Below, one piece after another: positions 14,504 through 22,967 of a DNA stretch of 29,669 bases; position 1 is the stretch's first letter; each line of letters starts with the position of its first letter. A model generated the notes under the pieces. The model did no database searches. It had not been told where the DNA came from and saw only the letters and a program-made list of their open reading frames with translations. Source of the DNA: Marine group II euryarchaeote REDSEA-S43_B8 (GTDB taxonomy: Archaea; Thermoplasmatota; Poseidoniia; Poseidoniales; Thalassarchaeaceae); contig LUSA01000032.1 of assembly GCA_001629235.1 (NCBI GenBank), positions 6,724-36,392 of the forward strand, read 5' to 3'. A program made the translations under genes and the position numbers.

Positions 14504-15523
14504 TTGACTAACTGGAAGTACTCTAAGGGCCTAACAGCTTGTCTGATTGGCTTGACTGTGATAGTAATCGGACTCGGCGGTCTAATTCGAATCTACGATG
14601 CAGGAGAGTCGTGCCCGGATTGGCCATTGTGTTTCGGGACCATCGGTTTCGATATTTCCGAGGAAGAGCAAGAGGCTTGGTACATTGAGAATCCAGATGA
14701 GGTGGATTCTAGGGGATCTGGACATAGATACACTACTTTCCAGATATTCACAGAGTGGTTCCACAGGATTCTTGCAGGTCTAGTTCTGGGACCTCTGGTT
14801 ATTCTCAACTGGTACATGCTGAGAGGAAGCGAGGAGAAAGTCAAGTTCGCATCCACATTGACTGTTGTCCTCATTGTCTGGCAAGGTGCCATTGGGTGGC
14901 TGACAGTCGAAATGGACAATCTCCATTGGAGCGTAGCCCTTCACCTAAGCTCTGCATTGGCTTTTACCATGAGCATGTTTTGGTTGTGGTTAACTCTCAC
15001 TAGAACGGAGGGTGGGCTTCCTGAGTGGTTAAGGTTTGATTACTCGATCTCTAAGAAATGGAAAGTCAGAGTAGGATTGTTGTCATTAGGAGCGTTCGTC
15101 TCAATTTTCTCTGGGACCTTCGTTTCTACGACTCCCGGTGCAAATTTCGGATGCGGAGTGGACGGCTTGCCCGATTCCTGGCCCCTATGTAATGGAAAAA
15201 TAGTAGATTCAGTAGAGGATGTTGTCGCTCAGTCTCAGATCATACACAGATGGTTTGTCGGTCTGATGCTAATCGCACTGATTTTCGCATCATACTCGAT
15301 TTCTAACGAGAATTCAGGGAATAATGTCCTTAGGAACTGGATTTGGGGCTCAACTTTCTTATTCTTCGTCAATACATCCATTGGTGCGATTTATGTTCTA
15401 TCCTGGGATTTGGAAGAAGGATTCTTTGAATTCCTCTCATTAGTGCACCTCATGATGGCTTCACTGACTTTCGTTACTATGGCCATATCTTGGATCGGAT
15501 GCTCGATCGCTGAGGATGGGTGA
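14504..15523 (+). CDS. ctaA: Heme A synthase (CtaA/COX15)
   Basis: 339 aa from a TTG at 14504. It is an integral membrane enzyme with about eight helices in two related halves. It oxidises the C8 methyl of heme O to the formyl of heme A, for aa3-type cytochrome c oxidase. Each half keeps the expected residues: cysteine pairs in SCPDWPLCFG (Cys37, Cys43) and GCGVDGLPDSWPLCNG, and heme-facing histidines in EWFHRILAG, VALHLSSA, IIHRWFVG and LVHLMMA. The stop overlaps the GTG of ctaB (GTGA), so the two enzymes of the heme A route are translationally coupled. The TTG start lacks a strong ribosome site. It implies an aerobic organism. Confidence 0.93.
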   Translation: MTNWKYSKGLTACLIGLTVIVIGLGGLIRIYDAGESCPDWPLCFGTIGFDISEEEQEAWYIENPDEVDSRGSGHRYTTFQIFTEWFHRILAGLVLGPLVILNWYMLRGSEEKVKFASTLTVVLIVWQGAIGWLTVEMDNLHWSVALHLSSALAFTMSMFWLWLTLTRTEGGLPEWLRFDYSISKKWKVRVGLLSLGAFVSIFSGTFVSTTPGANFGCGVDGLPDSWPLCNGKIVDSVEDVVAQSQIIHRWFVGLMLIALIFASYSISNENSGNNVLRNWIWGSTFLFFVNTSIGAIYVLSWDLEEGFFEFLSLVHLMMASLTFVTMAISWIGCSIAEDG

Positions 15524-16569
15524 TTCAGATTCTTCATTCCATCAAAGACTACTTCTCATTGACTAAGCCAAGAGTGGTGGTCCTTCTACAAATTACAGCG
15601 ATATGTTCAGTGATAATTCATGATTCAATGGAAGGAGATTTTGGTTCCGACTCGATTCAGACAATGCTGGTAGTTCTGATTGGAGGATATCTAACCGCGG
15701 GGGGCGCCAATGCGATCAATATGTGGTACGATAGAGACATAGATCCCAAGATGGCCCGAACCTCTGGAAGAGCCATTCCATCTGGTAGAATTGAGGCGGG
15801 ATCCGCGTTATTCTTCGGGATTCTTATTTCCATTCTAGGAGTCTGGTGGTTCTATGAAATGTCGAATGAAGTAGCGGCCTTCTGGTCGGCTTTCAGCGTT
15901 CTATTCTACGTTTTGATTTACAGCATTTGGCTGAAAAGAAGGACTCCGCAGAACATCGTAATTGGAGGAATTGCTGGTTCGACCCCCCCAGTAATTGGAT
16001 GGTCCGCTTCGTCGGAGGACCTGTCTATCTCAACCGATTCAATGGCTTCTGTACTAGAGTCGGTGATTGAACTAGGTAGTCCGATGCCATGGTTCATGTT
16101 CGTCCTTATCTTCCTGTGGACTCCACCGCACTTCTGGGCTTTAGCACTGTACAGATCCGAAGAATATGCAGAAGTAGGAGTCCCGATGCTGCCTAATGTG
16201 AAAGGGCCTGAACGAACTCTTTTGGAGATGAAGGTTTACTCAATTCTGTTGGTCCTTTTGTCGCTAGCTGCTCCCACAACTTTAGAGGCAGTCAAAATTG
16301 AAGATTGGAGTTACCACGTCCTGAGTTGGACGATTCTAGGATTGAGTCTTTGGTACGCTTCCACGGTTTGGAGGATAGACATTTCAGAGGAGCCCGATGA
16401 AACAGGTAGGATCTCCAGCGCTGCAACTTCTTTCTTCGTCTCGATGCTATACCTTGCACTGATGTTCGTAGTTCTTGTAACTGGGAGTTTTGGACAATTT
16501 GGAGTCGTTATTGGAGCAATCATAGTCACTGCTTTCGTGACTAGGACGGAGTTGAAATCTACCACATAG
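15520..16569 (+). CDS. ctaB: Protoheme IX farnesyltransferase (heme O synthase)
   Basis: 349 aa, GTG start overlapping the ctaA stop by four bases. A UbiA-type membrane prenyltransferase that attaches a farnesyl group to heme B to form heme O, the substrate of ctaA. Visible motifs are SLTKPRVV at 13-20, ANAINMWYDRDIDPKMART with the Asp-rich diphosphate site Asn67-Asp71-Asp75, and RRTPQNIVIGGIAGSTPPVIGW. FLWTPPHFWALAL and GVPMLPNVKG follow. Roughly 25 extra residues (about 168-190, SEDLSISTDSMASVLES) extend the loop after PPVIGW, making the protein longer than the usual 290-310 aa. Nothing suggests loss of function. Confidence 0.95.
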   Translation: MIQILHSIKDYFSLTKPRVVVLLQITAICSVIIHDSMEGDFGSDSIQTMLVVLIGGYLTAGGANAINMWYDRDIDPKMARTSGRAIPSGRIEAGSALFFGILISILGVWWFYEMSNEVAAFWSAFSVLFYVLIYSIWLKRRTPQNIVIGGIAGSTPPVIGWSASSEDLSISTDSMASVLESVIELGSPMPWFMFVLIFLWTPPHFWALALYRSEEYAEVGVPMLPNVKGPERTLLEMKVYSILLVLLSLAAPTTLEAVKIEDWSYHVLSWTILGLSLWYASTVWRIDISEEPDETGRISSAATSFFVSMLYLALMFVVLVTGSFGQFGVVIGAIIVTAFVTRTELKSTT

Positions 16570-16611
16570 TCCCGATGGTTTGAAACACCTAACGAACCAT
16601 GGGAGGACACG

Positions 16612-16617
16612 GGTGAG
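16612..16617 (+). promoter_or_regulatory. Ribosome binding site (GGTGAG) of the LeuA-family gene
   Basis: GGTGAG lies 3-8 bases before ATG 16621 and matches the archaeal anti-Shine-Dalgarno core. It supports this ATG. Most other genes in the window lack such a site, so initiation appears to use both leadered and leaderless modes. Confidence 0.5.
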
Positions 16618-16620
16618 ACA

Positions 16621-17877
16621 ATGGAAGAGCATGACCTAATCTACGACTGGAATGATATCGACTACTCGATAGATCGGGACGAGTCGGATCACCCGCATGA
16701 GCTGTGGTTCGACGATGAGACTCTTAGAGACGGTTTGCAGAGTCCTAGCGCGAGAAACCCAACAATCGAGCAGAAAATAGAATTAATCGACTACATGGAG
16801 AAACTAGGTATCCAGAAGGTGGATTTAGGTCTTCCCGGAGCAGGACCCTTCCACATAGACCATATTGATTCCATGCTAAATCATATGGGAGAAAATGGAT
16901 ATAATCTCAGACCGGGATGTGCTGTGAGGACAGTTGTCTCAGATATCGAACCACTGGTGGAGCTACAAGCAAAGCATGAGAGGCAGATCCAGGCGAGTGC
17001 ATTTCTAGGAACTAGCCCGATTAGACAGTTTGCCGAAGGATGGACTATGGGGAGAATAATGGAGACCGCCGAGAAAGCGGTCACCTTCGCTGTGGAAAAC
17101 GATATCCCAGTGATGTTCGTAACAGAGGATACCACGAGGAGCAAGCCGGAAGAAATCAAGCAGGTGTACGCGAGGGCCATAGAATTGGGGGCAGACAGAA
17201 TTTGTGTTTGTGACACGTGCGGACACGTTACCCCGAATGGGGTTAGAAAGCTCCTAGAATTCATCCAGGAAGAGGTCATTCCCGACTCAGGAGTCAAAAG
17301 GAGAGAGATAGAGGTAAACTGGCATGGGCATCAAGACAGGGGCCTAGGGGTTGCGAACAACCTAGCTGCATACGAGGCAGGTGCTGATGTGATTCACGGA
17401 ACGGCTCTAGGAGTAGGCGAGAGAGCAGGTAACGCACCCCTGGACCAGACCCTGGTGAATCTCAGCCTGATGGGAGTTATCAAGAACGATCTCACTGCGC
17501 TGAACGAATATACAAGAAAGGCTCACCAGTATGTGGAAGTGGCTCTTCCGCATAACTATCCGGTCTTCGGAGAGGATGCCTTTGAGACAGGTACTGGCGT
17601 TCATGCTTCGGCGGTGATCAAGGCGATGGACAAAGGAGACGACTGGTTGGCGGATAGAGTCTACTCCGGCGTCCCTGCTGGTGACTTCGGACTACAGCAG
17701 GTAATCAGGATCGGGCATATGAGCGGAAGATCAAATGTGATTCACTGGTTGAAAAGAAATGGTTACGAAGCAGAAGACGATCTAGTTGCACATATGTTCG
17801 ATGTGGCAAAGAGTCAGAGAAGGATGATGACCGACGAAGAGGTTCACGATGCAATTTCTGAATTCAAAGCCATGTAG
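16621..17877 (+). CDS. Alpha-isopropylmalate/homocitrate synthase family enzyme (HMGL-like TIM barrel)
   Basis: 418 aa from ATG 16621. These enzymes condense acetyl-CoA with a 2-oxoacid, as in leucine (isopropylmalate), isoleucine (citramalate) or lysine (homocitrate) synthesis. The first family signature is DDETLRDGLQSP with the metal-binding Asp and catalytic Arg. The second is WHGHQDRGLGVANNLAAYEA followed by GADVIHGTALGVGERAGNAPL, with the HxH metal ligands. A helical region follows (about 300-418), but no clear LeuA regulatory domain is seen. The first sequence block has PSARNPTIEQK in place of the more usual G-x-x-F, so it is a divergent member. Substrate cannot be chosen from sequence alone, and a lyase role is possible. 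Nearby genes give no pathway context. Confidence 0.8.
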   Translation: MEEHDLIYDWNDIDYSIDRDESDHPHELWFDDETLRDGLQSPSARNPTIEQKIELIDYMEKLGIQKVDLGLPGAGPFHIDHIDSMLNHMGENGYNLRPGCAVRTVVSDIEPLVELQAKHERQIQASAFLGTSPIRQFAEGWTMGRIMETAEKAVTFAVENDIPVMFVTEDTTRSKPEEIKQVYARAIELGADRICVCDTCGHVTPNGVRKLLEFIQEEVIPDSGVKRREIEVNWHGHQDRGLGVANNLAAYEAGADVIHGTALGVGERAGNAPLDQTLVNLSLMGVIKNDLTALNEYTRKAHQYVEVALPHNYPVFGEDAFETGTGVHASAVIKAMDKGDDWLADRVYSGVPAGDFGLQQVIRIGHMSGRSNVIHWLKRNGYEAEDDLVAHMFDVAKSQRRMMTDEEVHDAISEFKAM

Positions 17878-17890
17878 TTAGAGAGCACAG

Positions 17891-17896
17891 TTATAC
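17891..17896 (+). promoter_or_regulatory. TATA-like box of the BASS transporter gene
   Basis: TTATAC is centred about 25 bases upstream of ATG 17919 in the short gap after the LeuA-family gene. It indicates a separate, probably leaderless, promoter for the transporter. Confidence 0.4.
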
Positions 17897-17918
17897 GGGG
17901 GTAAATTCCTCGAAGAGC

Positions 17919-18896
17919 ATGAGAGGAAGGCTAGTTGCTATTTCGGTACTGATTGCACTGGTGATGGTCTCATCATCAGTTCAGGCACAAGAGGAGACAG
18001 AAGAAGAGGACAACGTGATTATCGATGTAGTGCTACCACTCGCACTCGCGTTCATCATGTTCTCACTTGGTTTGGGGCTAACCACAGGTGACTTCGCCTT
18101 GGTTTTCAGCGAGCCGAAGGCATTTACAATCGGGATAGTGAATCAGATGCTGGTGCTTCCAATTGTGGGTTTCGCTATAGCAAGCTTGGCCGATCTAGAC
18201 GGGGAGCTCGCTGTGGGTCTGATGATTCTAGCATGTTGCCCTGGTGGAGTCACGTCAAACATTCTGACGAAGTTGGCAAAAGGAGATACTGCGCTTTCAA
18301 TTTCCTACACAGCAGTTGTTTCGGTTGTGTCCGTGATTACGTTGCCATTGGTAGTTGGCTTCTCAATGGACCATTTCATGGGAGAGTCAGCGCCGAGCAT
18401 AGACATCATTGGTCTTGGAATTACCATGTTCTTGCTAACTACTCTTCCCGTGGCTATTGGAATGTCCATCAGGGCTACCAAGCCTAATACAGCAGAATCT
18501 ATCGACAGGGGAGTCAGCCTGACCGCAGCGGTTCTATTCGTGATAAGAGTCCTAGCAGCAATAGCTAGTGAATGGGATACTCTGATGGACAACATCGGAA
18601 CCCTAGGCCCATCTGTGGTGGCACTAAACGCCCTTATGCTCACTATCGGTTACCAGAGTGCGAAATTACTCAATCTTGAGCCCTCAAGGGCTACTACTGT
18701 CTCGATTGAGAGTGGAATACAGAATGCGACTGTAGGAATTACCGTGGGAGGTCTGATTCTCGCTTCTCCGAGTGGGGGCCTATCTACTCTAAGCTTACCT
18801 TCAGGAGTATATGGGGTTCTGATGTATCTCGTCATAGCACCCTTCGTGTATCACAGAATATCCTCTTCTGGAGACTCTGAGAACTCGGATAATTGA
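17919..18896 (+). CDS. Bile acid:sodium symporter (BASS) family transporter
   Basis: 325 aa from ATG 17919. An N-terminal hydrophobic stretch ending at VQAQEE (about 1-25) looks like a signal sequence or first helix, followed by about nine to ten hydrophobic helices. Family motifs are MFSLGLGLTTGDF, ACCPGGVTSNILTKLAKGD, ALSISYTAVVSVVS and ESGIQNATVGITVGG; the last holds the conserved Glu and Gln-Asn of the sodium site region. Members import organic anions such as bile acids, pyruvate or pantoate with sodium. The substrate is not predictable. A promoter-like TATA box lies just upstream. The protease gene follows 20 bases after the stop. Confidence 0.88.
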   Translation: MRGRLVAISVLIALVMVSSSVQAQEETEEEDNVIIDVVLPLALAFIMFSLGLGLTTGDFALVFSEPKAFTIGIVNQMLVLPIVGFAIASLADLDGELAVGLMILACCPGGVTSNILTKLAKGDTALSISYTAVVSVVSVITLPLVVGFSMDHFMGESAPSIDIIGLGITMFLLTTLPVAIGMSIRATKPNTAESIDRGVSLTAAVLFVIRVLAAIASEWDTLMDNIGTLGPSVVALNALMLTIGYQSAKLLNLEPSRATTVSIESGIQNATVGITVGGLILASPSGGLSTLSLPSGVYGVLMYLVIAPFVYHRISSSGDSENSDN

Positions 18897-18916
18897 CTGG
18901 TTTGTCGAAGTAGCAT

Positions 18917-21064
18917 GTGAGAGTCGCCATATTGGTATTGTTGATGGTGTCCTTCTCCCCTGCTGGGCACGCCCTAGGAGGGGAAGAGCCTGAGGAAATA
19001 CCCACTGTAGTTTTGGAAGATATCTTGGGGACATACTCAAGATCGGTCCAGATTGCGTTCGAGAGGGTTTCTGATATCGACTCGTATGAAGAGGCAGAGT
19101 TGGCCGTAGTAGATTCCTGGCTGGTCGTGACTGGAATCCCGCTTGAGGAGCATCGATGGACGGCAGCGGAGCCTGAGGACAGCGAGCCAGTAGAGCATCT
19201 CAGGGGTTCCTACATATGGACTTTCGAAGATTCTACAAAAGGACTCGAACAACTGAGGAATTCATTTCTGAAGGGGGAGATTGAGTCTTTCTCGCCCCTA
19301 TTGGATAAGTCGGTCTCTACTAGATTCGAGCCAAATGACCCATTCTACGACGATCAATGGCATCTAAACAACACTGGACAAACCAGCGGGACGTCGGGCG
19401 AGGATGCTAATGTAACCGCAGTCTGGAACTCGTACAATGGGTCGGGAGTCGTGATCAGTGTGATTGACGACGGCGTGGAGCATTCCCACCCTGACCTTAC
19501 TACCAACTACCTCTCTCAGCACTCCTATGACTGGTGCGGAGATGATCCGGATCCGGACCCGAACTCCTGGGACGGACATGGAACGGCAGTAGCCGGAGTA
19601 GCAGCAGGAACCGGAAACAATTCAATCGGAGTAACAGGTGCTGCATTCGGGGCAGATATCGCTGGCCACAGACTGATTGCGTGTGGTTTCACGGACTCTA
19701 CCGCTGCAGATGCTCTTAGTTATGATAACGGAGACATAGATATCTACTCAAACTCCTGGGGCCCCTACGACGATGGGAACAGACTCGAAGGACCTGGGCC
19801 AATAACCGTTGCAGCCATTGAGGATTCGATATACAATGGAAGGTCCGGGCTCGGAAACATATACACATGGGCTGCTGGGAATGGACTCGAAGCTAATGAC
19901 AATTCTAACTACGACGGGTATGCAAGCCTAAGATATGCGATTGCAGTGGCAGCTATTACACACTACGGAGATCAATCGTGGTACTCTGAACCTGGGGCGA
20001 ACATTCTGGTTACCGCTCACTCCAATGGTGGGACGCCCGACTATGAGGGGATAACAACCACGGATATCACGGGAACAGGAGGATACAGCGGAGGTGACGT
20101 GACCCACGACTTCGGAGGAACCTCGAGTGCCACCCCCCTTGTCTCTGGAGTTATAGCTCTGATTCTGGAGTCGAATCCCGATTTGACATGGCGTGATGTC
20201 CAGAATATCCTCGTCCATAGCTCTAGGAAGAACGACGCAAACGATTCTTCTTGGTCCGTGAATGGAGGGGGCCTCACGGTCTCTCACAAGTACGGATTCG
20301 GAGCAGTGGATGCAGGTGCAGCAGTGTCATTGGCTGAGAATTGGACAAGCAGCGGAGAAGAGGTGAATGCTACTTTTGGGCCTTTTACAGAGAATCTCGC
20401 TATCGACAACGGACCAAGCTCATGGACCGAGTTCAACCTCTCTGTTCCAATTGACTTGAGCCTAGAGTCGGTAGACGTAATTGTCGATATCACTCACACT
20501 GCCCGGGGCGAGTTGGATATCGTTCTGGAGTCACCTAGTGGCCATCAGTCGTGGCTTGCGGAAGTTCATGATGACAACAATGCAGACTACTCGAATTGGA
20601 GGTTCGGGACGGTCCAGCACTGGGACGAGTCCTCTCAGGGTAATTGGACCCTGAAGGTTCGAGATTCGGTCACGGGATCTAACTCCGGGACTCTGAACTC
20701 ATGGGAGTTGATTTTCCATGGAGTCGGAAATGTTACAGACACAGATGGCGATGGATGGCCCGACTACAACGATATAGACGATGACAACGATGGTTGGGGA
20801 GACATAGACGAGATGTCTTGCTCTACCGACCCTCTGGATAACTCATCCACTCCGTCGGACACTGACACTCAACCACTCCGTCGGACACTGACTCGGACGG
20901 AGTCTGCAACTACCTTGACTCGGACGACGATGATGATACTTGGAACGACTCCACGGAGCTGTCATGTTCAACTGACCCTCTGGATTACTCATCCACTCCG
21001 TCGGACACTGACTCGGACGGAGTCTGCAACTACCTTGACTCGGACGATGATGGGGATGGCCTGA
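18917..21064 (+). CDS. Secreted S8 (kexin/subtilisin-like) protease with P domain; reading frame shifted near the end
   Basis: GTG start with a signal peptide (about 1-20, ending GHALGG), then a propeptide (about 21-140). The S8 catalytic domain has Asp184 in VIDDGVEHSHPDL, His221 in DGHGTAVAGVA, Asn322 in WAAGNG and Ser403 in GGTSSATP. A proprotein-convertase P domain covers about 485-602 (ELDIVLESPSG, GNWTLKVRDSV, WELIFHG), and TSP3 calcium-binding repeats begin at DTDGDGWPDYND. The protein is in register to about residue 650 (20866). A 26-bp tandem duplication then pushes translation into a frame of Arg/Thr-rich nonsense, and it stops at 21064. In the third frame the acidic repeats resume and run without a break to 22944. 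The intact ancestor was therefore a huge, calcium-dependent, cell-surface exoprotease. The present product would keep its active site but lose its repeat stalk and anchor. Confidence 0.9.
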   Translation: MRVAILVLLMVSFSPAGHALGGEEPEEIPTVVLEDILGTYSRSVQIAFERVSDIDSYEEAELAVVDSWLVVTGIPLEEHRWTAAEPEDSEPVEHLRGSYIWTFEDSTKGLEQLRNSFLKGEIESFSPLLDKSVSTRFEPNDPFYDDQWHLNNTGQTSGTSGEDANVTAVWNSYNGSGVVISVIDDGVEHSHPDLTTNYLSQHSYDWCGDDPDPDPNSWDGHGTAVAGVAAGTGNNSIGVTGAAFGADIAGHRLIACGFTDSTAADALSYDNGDIDIYSNSWGPYDDGNRLEGPGPITVAAIEDSIYNGRSGLGNIYTWAAGNGLEANDNSNYDGYASLRYAIAVAAITHYGDQSWYSEPGANILVTAHSNGGTPDYEGITTTDITGTGGYSGGDVTHDFGGTSSATPLVSGVIALILESNPDLTWRDVQNILVHSSRKNDANDSSWSVNGGGLTVSHKYGFGAVDAGAAVSLAENWTSSGEEVNATFGPFTENLAIDNGPSSWTEFNLSVPIDLSLESVDVIVDITHTARGELDIVLESPSGHQSWLAEVHDDNNADYSNWRFGTVQHWDESSQGNWTLKVRDSVTGSNSGTLNSWELIFHGVGNVTDTDGDGWPDYNDIDDDNDGWGDIDEMSCSTDPLDNSSTPSDTDTQPLRRTLTRTESATTLTRTTMMILGTTPRSCHVQLTLWITHPLRRTLTRTESATTLTRTMMGMA
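20828..21052 (+). repeat. 79-bp near-identical direct repeat within the TSP3 region
   Basis: The block starting at 20828 (gaccctctggataactcatc), read without the extra 26-bp copy, recurs at 20974-21052 with two mismatches in 79 bases, counted by eye. Both encode DPLD-x-SSTPSDTDSDGV followed by CNYLDSDDD. Near-identity at silent positions means recent duplication or gene conversion, and it makes the region prone to slippage and to misassembly. Confidence 0.88.
20841..20892 (+). repeat. 26-bp perfect-length tandem duplication causing a frameshift
   Basis: Copy one is 20841-20866 (actcatccactccgtcg and on) and copy two is 20867-20892. The two differ by a single base (t to a in the sixth position). 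Twenty-six is not a multiple of three, so the extra copy shifts the protease frame by two. Removing either copy restores a continuous TSP3 repeat and joins the catalytic part to the downstream repeats and membrane anchor. Confidence 0.93.
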
Positions 21065-21069
21065 GTGAT

Positions 21070-22944
21070 GTGAATGAGACTTCGGTGCATATGACGGATC
21101 CACTCGATTCTGACTCGGATGACGATGGATTGGATGACTATCAGGAAATTGTAATCTACGGGACCAAGGCAATTGACAATGACACCGATGATGACGGGCT
21201 TGACGATTATGAAGAGGTAATGGTCCATAGCACGAATCCACTGTCATACGATTCTGATACTGACGGAATTAGCGATTATGATGAGATAGTTGTTTGGTTC
21301 TCAGACCCCCTGACCTTTGACGCAGACAACGACTCGGACGATTACTATCATTTCCAAGACTGCGATGATGATGATCAAGAGGTGAATCCTGGGATGTTAG
21401 AGGCACTCAATGGAAAGGATGACGATTGCGACGGTCTTGAGGACGAGGGCTTCAATGATTCAGATTTGGATGGAGATGGATTGTCGGACTGGGAAGAATT
21501 CCACATCCATGGAACAAACCCAGAAGATTCTGACTCAGATGGGGATGGAATACCAGATCAACAGGAGTTGGAGTTCGGCAGTAATCCGTTGGTAGTTGAT
21601 CTAGATGCGGATGGTGATGGAGCTTACTGGTTCGATGACTGTGATGACAACGATTCGAGTTTTGCACCAGACGTGACTGAGTCCCTAGACGGACTAGACA
21701 ATGATTGTGACGAAGACATAGACGAAGACTTCTTCTGGATTGATACAGATATGGATGGATTGACTGACTATGCAGAGTATCACCAATACTCTACGGATCC
21801 TAATGACGGGGATTCTGACGGGGACGGACTTCCCGATGGGACTGAATTGAATGAGTTCATGTCTGACCCGCTTGTTGCAGATCCTGACTCTGACCTAGAT
21901 GGCTGGTACCATTTCCAAGACTGTGACGATGATGACTTCGAAAGGGCTCCTGAGCGTCCTGAGGAGCTAGATGGAAAAGATAACGACTGCGACGATTTAG
22001 TGGATGAGGACTTCTACGAAAGAGATACTGATGGTGATGGCCTAAGTGACTATGCCGAGTATCACAACTACAGTACATCATTCGATTCTGCAGACACGGA
22101 CCAAGACGGAGTAGACGATGGAACTGAGATTGCTCGTGGCCTTTCTAGTCCAGTGTTCACGGACTATGACCGAGATAATGATGGATTCTACGAGTATGAC
22201 GATTGTGACGATCTAGTCGGAAGTACATACCCTGGTGCTGTGGAACAGTGGAATGGCGTTGATGATGACTGTGACGGCGAAGAGGATGAGTTTGTGAACA
22301 GGCTAGGGCTGGTCTTGTCAAATTACGATAAGTCGTCGGGCACTGTTTTCCTGGAAAACGGGAACATATACGATGGTCCTAGGACCTATAGTTCGATACC
22401 GGTTACCTGGGATTCAGCGAATGAATCCTTTGAAATCTCAGTATCTGGGATTCAGTCATCAGTTGACGCCATTATCACTTGGTCTATGAGTGGTTATTCT
22501 CTGGAAGTCAACACCAGTCAAGATGGGAAGACTGTAATTCTGATGCCAATCCATTGCAGAGATACAGAGGAAAATATGCAGATACAATTCTGCGATGAGG
22601 GGTCGTCAATTCAGAAGTTAAAAGCGGTCGTCTCAGAGGACGGTTACTACACTGAGATCGAGTGGAATATCATGGTGACTATTTGGGTAGAGCCTCAATC
22701 AGAGAATTGGCTTTTCTCGATTATCACCAGCCCAACAGGCATGATCGGGATAGTCACTTTCCTTATTGCCCTCTCTGCAGGAGGATTCCTGATTGGACTG
22801 AGAATTTCGAGGGCTAAAGAGTTACAAGATGCCCTCGAAGCATACGGAGTCAGTCCAGAGAGACTGGCCATCAGTCCCGAGAACAAGGGCATGATTTTGC
22901 CTTCTGCCCCAGATGTATCTTGGTCGAACGATGAAAACTCGTAG
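21070..22944 (+). CDS. C-terminal part of the split protease: TSP3/MopE-type calcium-binding stalk and membrane anchor
   Basis: 624 aa from an in-frame ATG at 21070; the frame is actually open from the 26-bp duplication onward, so this is best read as the second half of the protease gene. It begins with TSP3-type repeats (DSDSDDDGLDDYQE, DTDDDGLDDYEE). Three near-equal units of 93-94 aa follow, each with two TSP3 repeats and one MopE-like DCDD...DG-x-DNDCD block. A beta-rich domain of about 200 residues (EFVNRLGLVLSNY onward, with CRDTEENMQIQFC as a possible disulfide loop) comes next. A hydrophobic anchor near residues 555-577 and a short tail, probably cytoplasmic, end the protein. TSP3 repeats bind many calcium ions and act as rigid stalks. 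Alone, it lacks a signal peptide and would not be exported, which supports loss or switching by the frameshift. Confidence 0.85.
   Translation: MNETSVHMTDPLDSDSDDDGLDDYQEIVIYGTKAIDNDTDDDGLDDYEEVMVHSTNPLSYDSDTDGISDYDEIVVWFSDPLTFDADNDSDDYYHFQDCDDDDQEVNPGMLEALNGKDDDCDGLEDEGFNDSDLDGDGLSDWEEFHIHGTNPEDSDSDGDGIPDQQELEFGSNPLVVDLDADGDGAYWFDDCDDNDSSFAPDVTESLDGLDNDCDEDIDEDFFWIDTDMDGLTDYAEYHQYSTDPNDGDSDGDGLPDGTELNEFMSDPLVADPDSDLDGWYHFQDCDDDDFERAPERPEELDGKDNDCDDLVDEDFYERDTDGDGLSDYAEYHNYSTSFDSADTDQDGVDDGTEIARGLSSPVFTDYDRDNDGFYEYDDCDDLVGSTYPGAVEQWNGVDDDCDGEEDEFVNRLGLVLSNYDKSSGTVFLENGNIYDGPRTYSSIPVTWDSANESFEISVSGIQSSVDAIITWSMSGYSLEVNTSQDGKTVILMPIHCRDTEENMQIQFCDEGSSIQKLKAVVSEDGYYTEIEWNIMVTIWVEPQSENWLFSIITSPTGMIGIVTFLIALSAGGFLIGLRISRAKELQDALEAYGVSPERLAISPENKGMILPSAPDVSWSNDENS
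21442..22284 (+). repeat. Three 93-94-aa composite calcium-binding repeat units
   Basis: Units are 21442-21720 (93 codons), 21721-22002 (94) and 22003-22284 (94). Each begins DE-D/G-F and contains D-x-DGL-x-D-x-x-E, then a second D-x-DG-x-x-D-x-x-E, then a D-x-DG-aromatic segment with DCDD, and ends with DG-x-D(N/D)DCD-x-x-x. The DNA copies have diverged, unlike the 79-bp repeat upstream, so this is an old, selected protein repeat. Confidence 0.85.
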
Positions 22945-22967
22945 TCAAGAGGGCAAAAGAGTGGTCA

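Noticed and set aside
16881..17297. 138-aa frame on the minus strand
   Set aside because: It is antisense to the well-conserved LeuA-family gene and has shadow-like Ser/Ile-rich composition.
20860..20900. Programmed ribosomal frameshift in the protease
   Set aside because: No slippery heptamer or obvious downstream hairpin was seen, and the shift is fully explained by the 26-bp tandem copy.
20828..22300. CRISPR array suggested by repeated DNA
   Set aside because: The repeats are in frame, encode Asp-rich calcium motifs, and have no uniform repeat with unique spacers; no cas gene is present.
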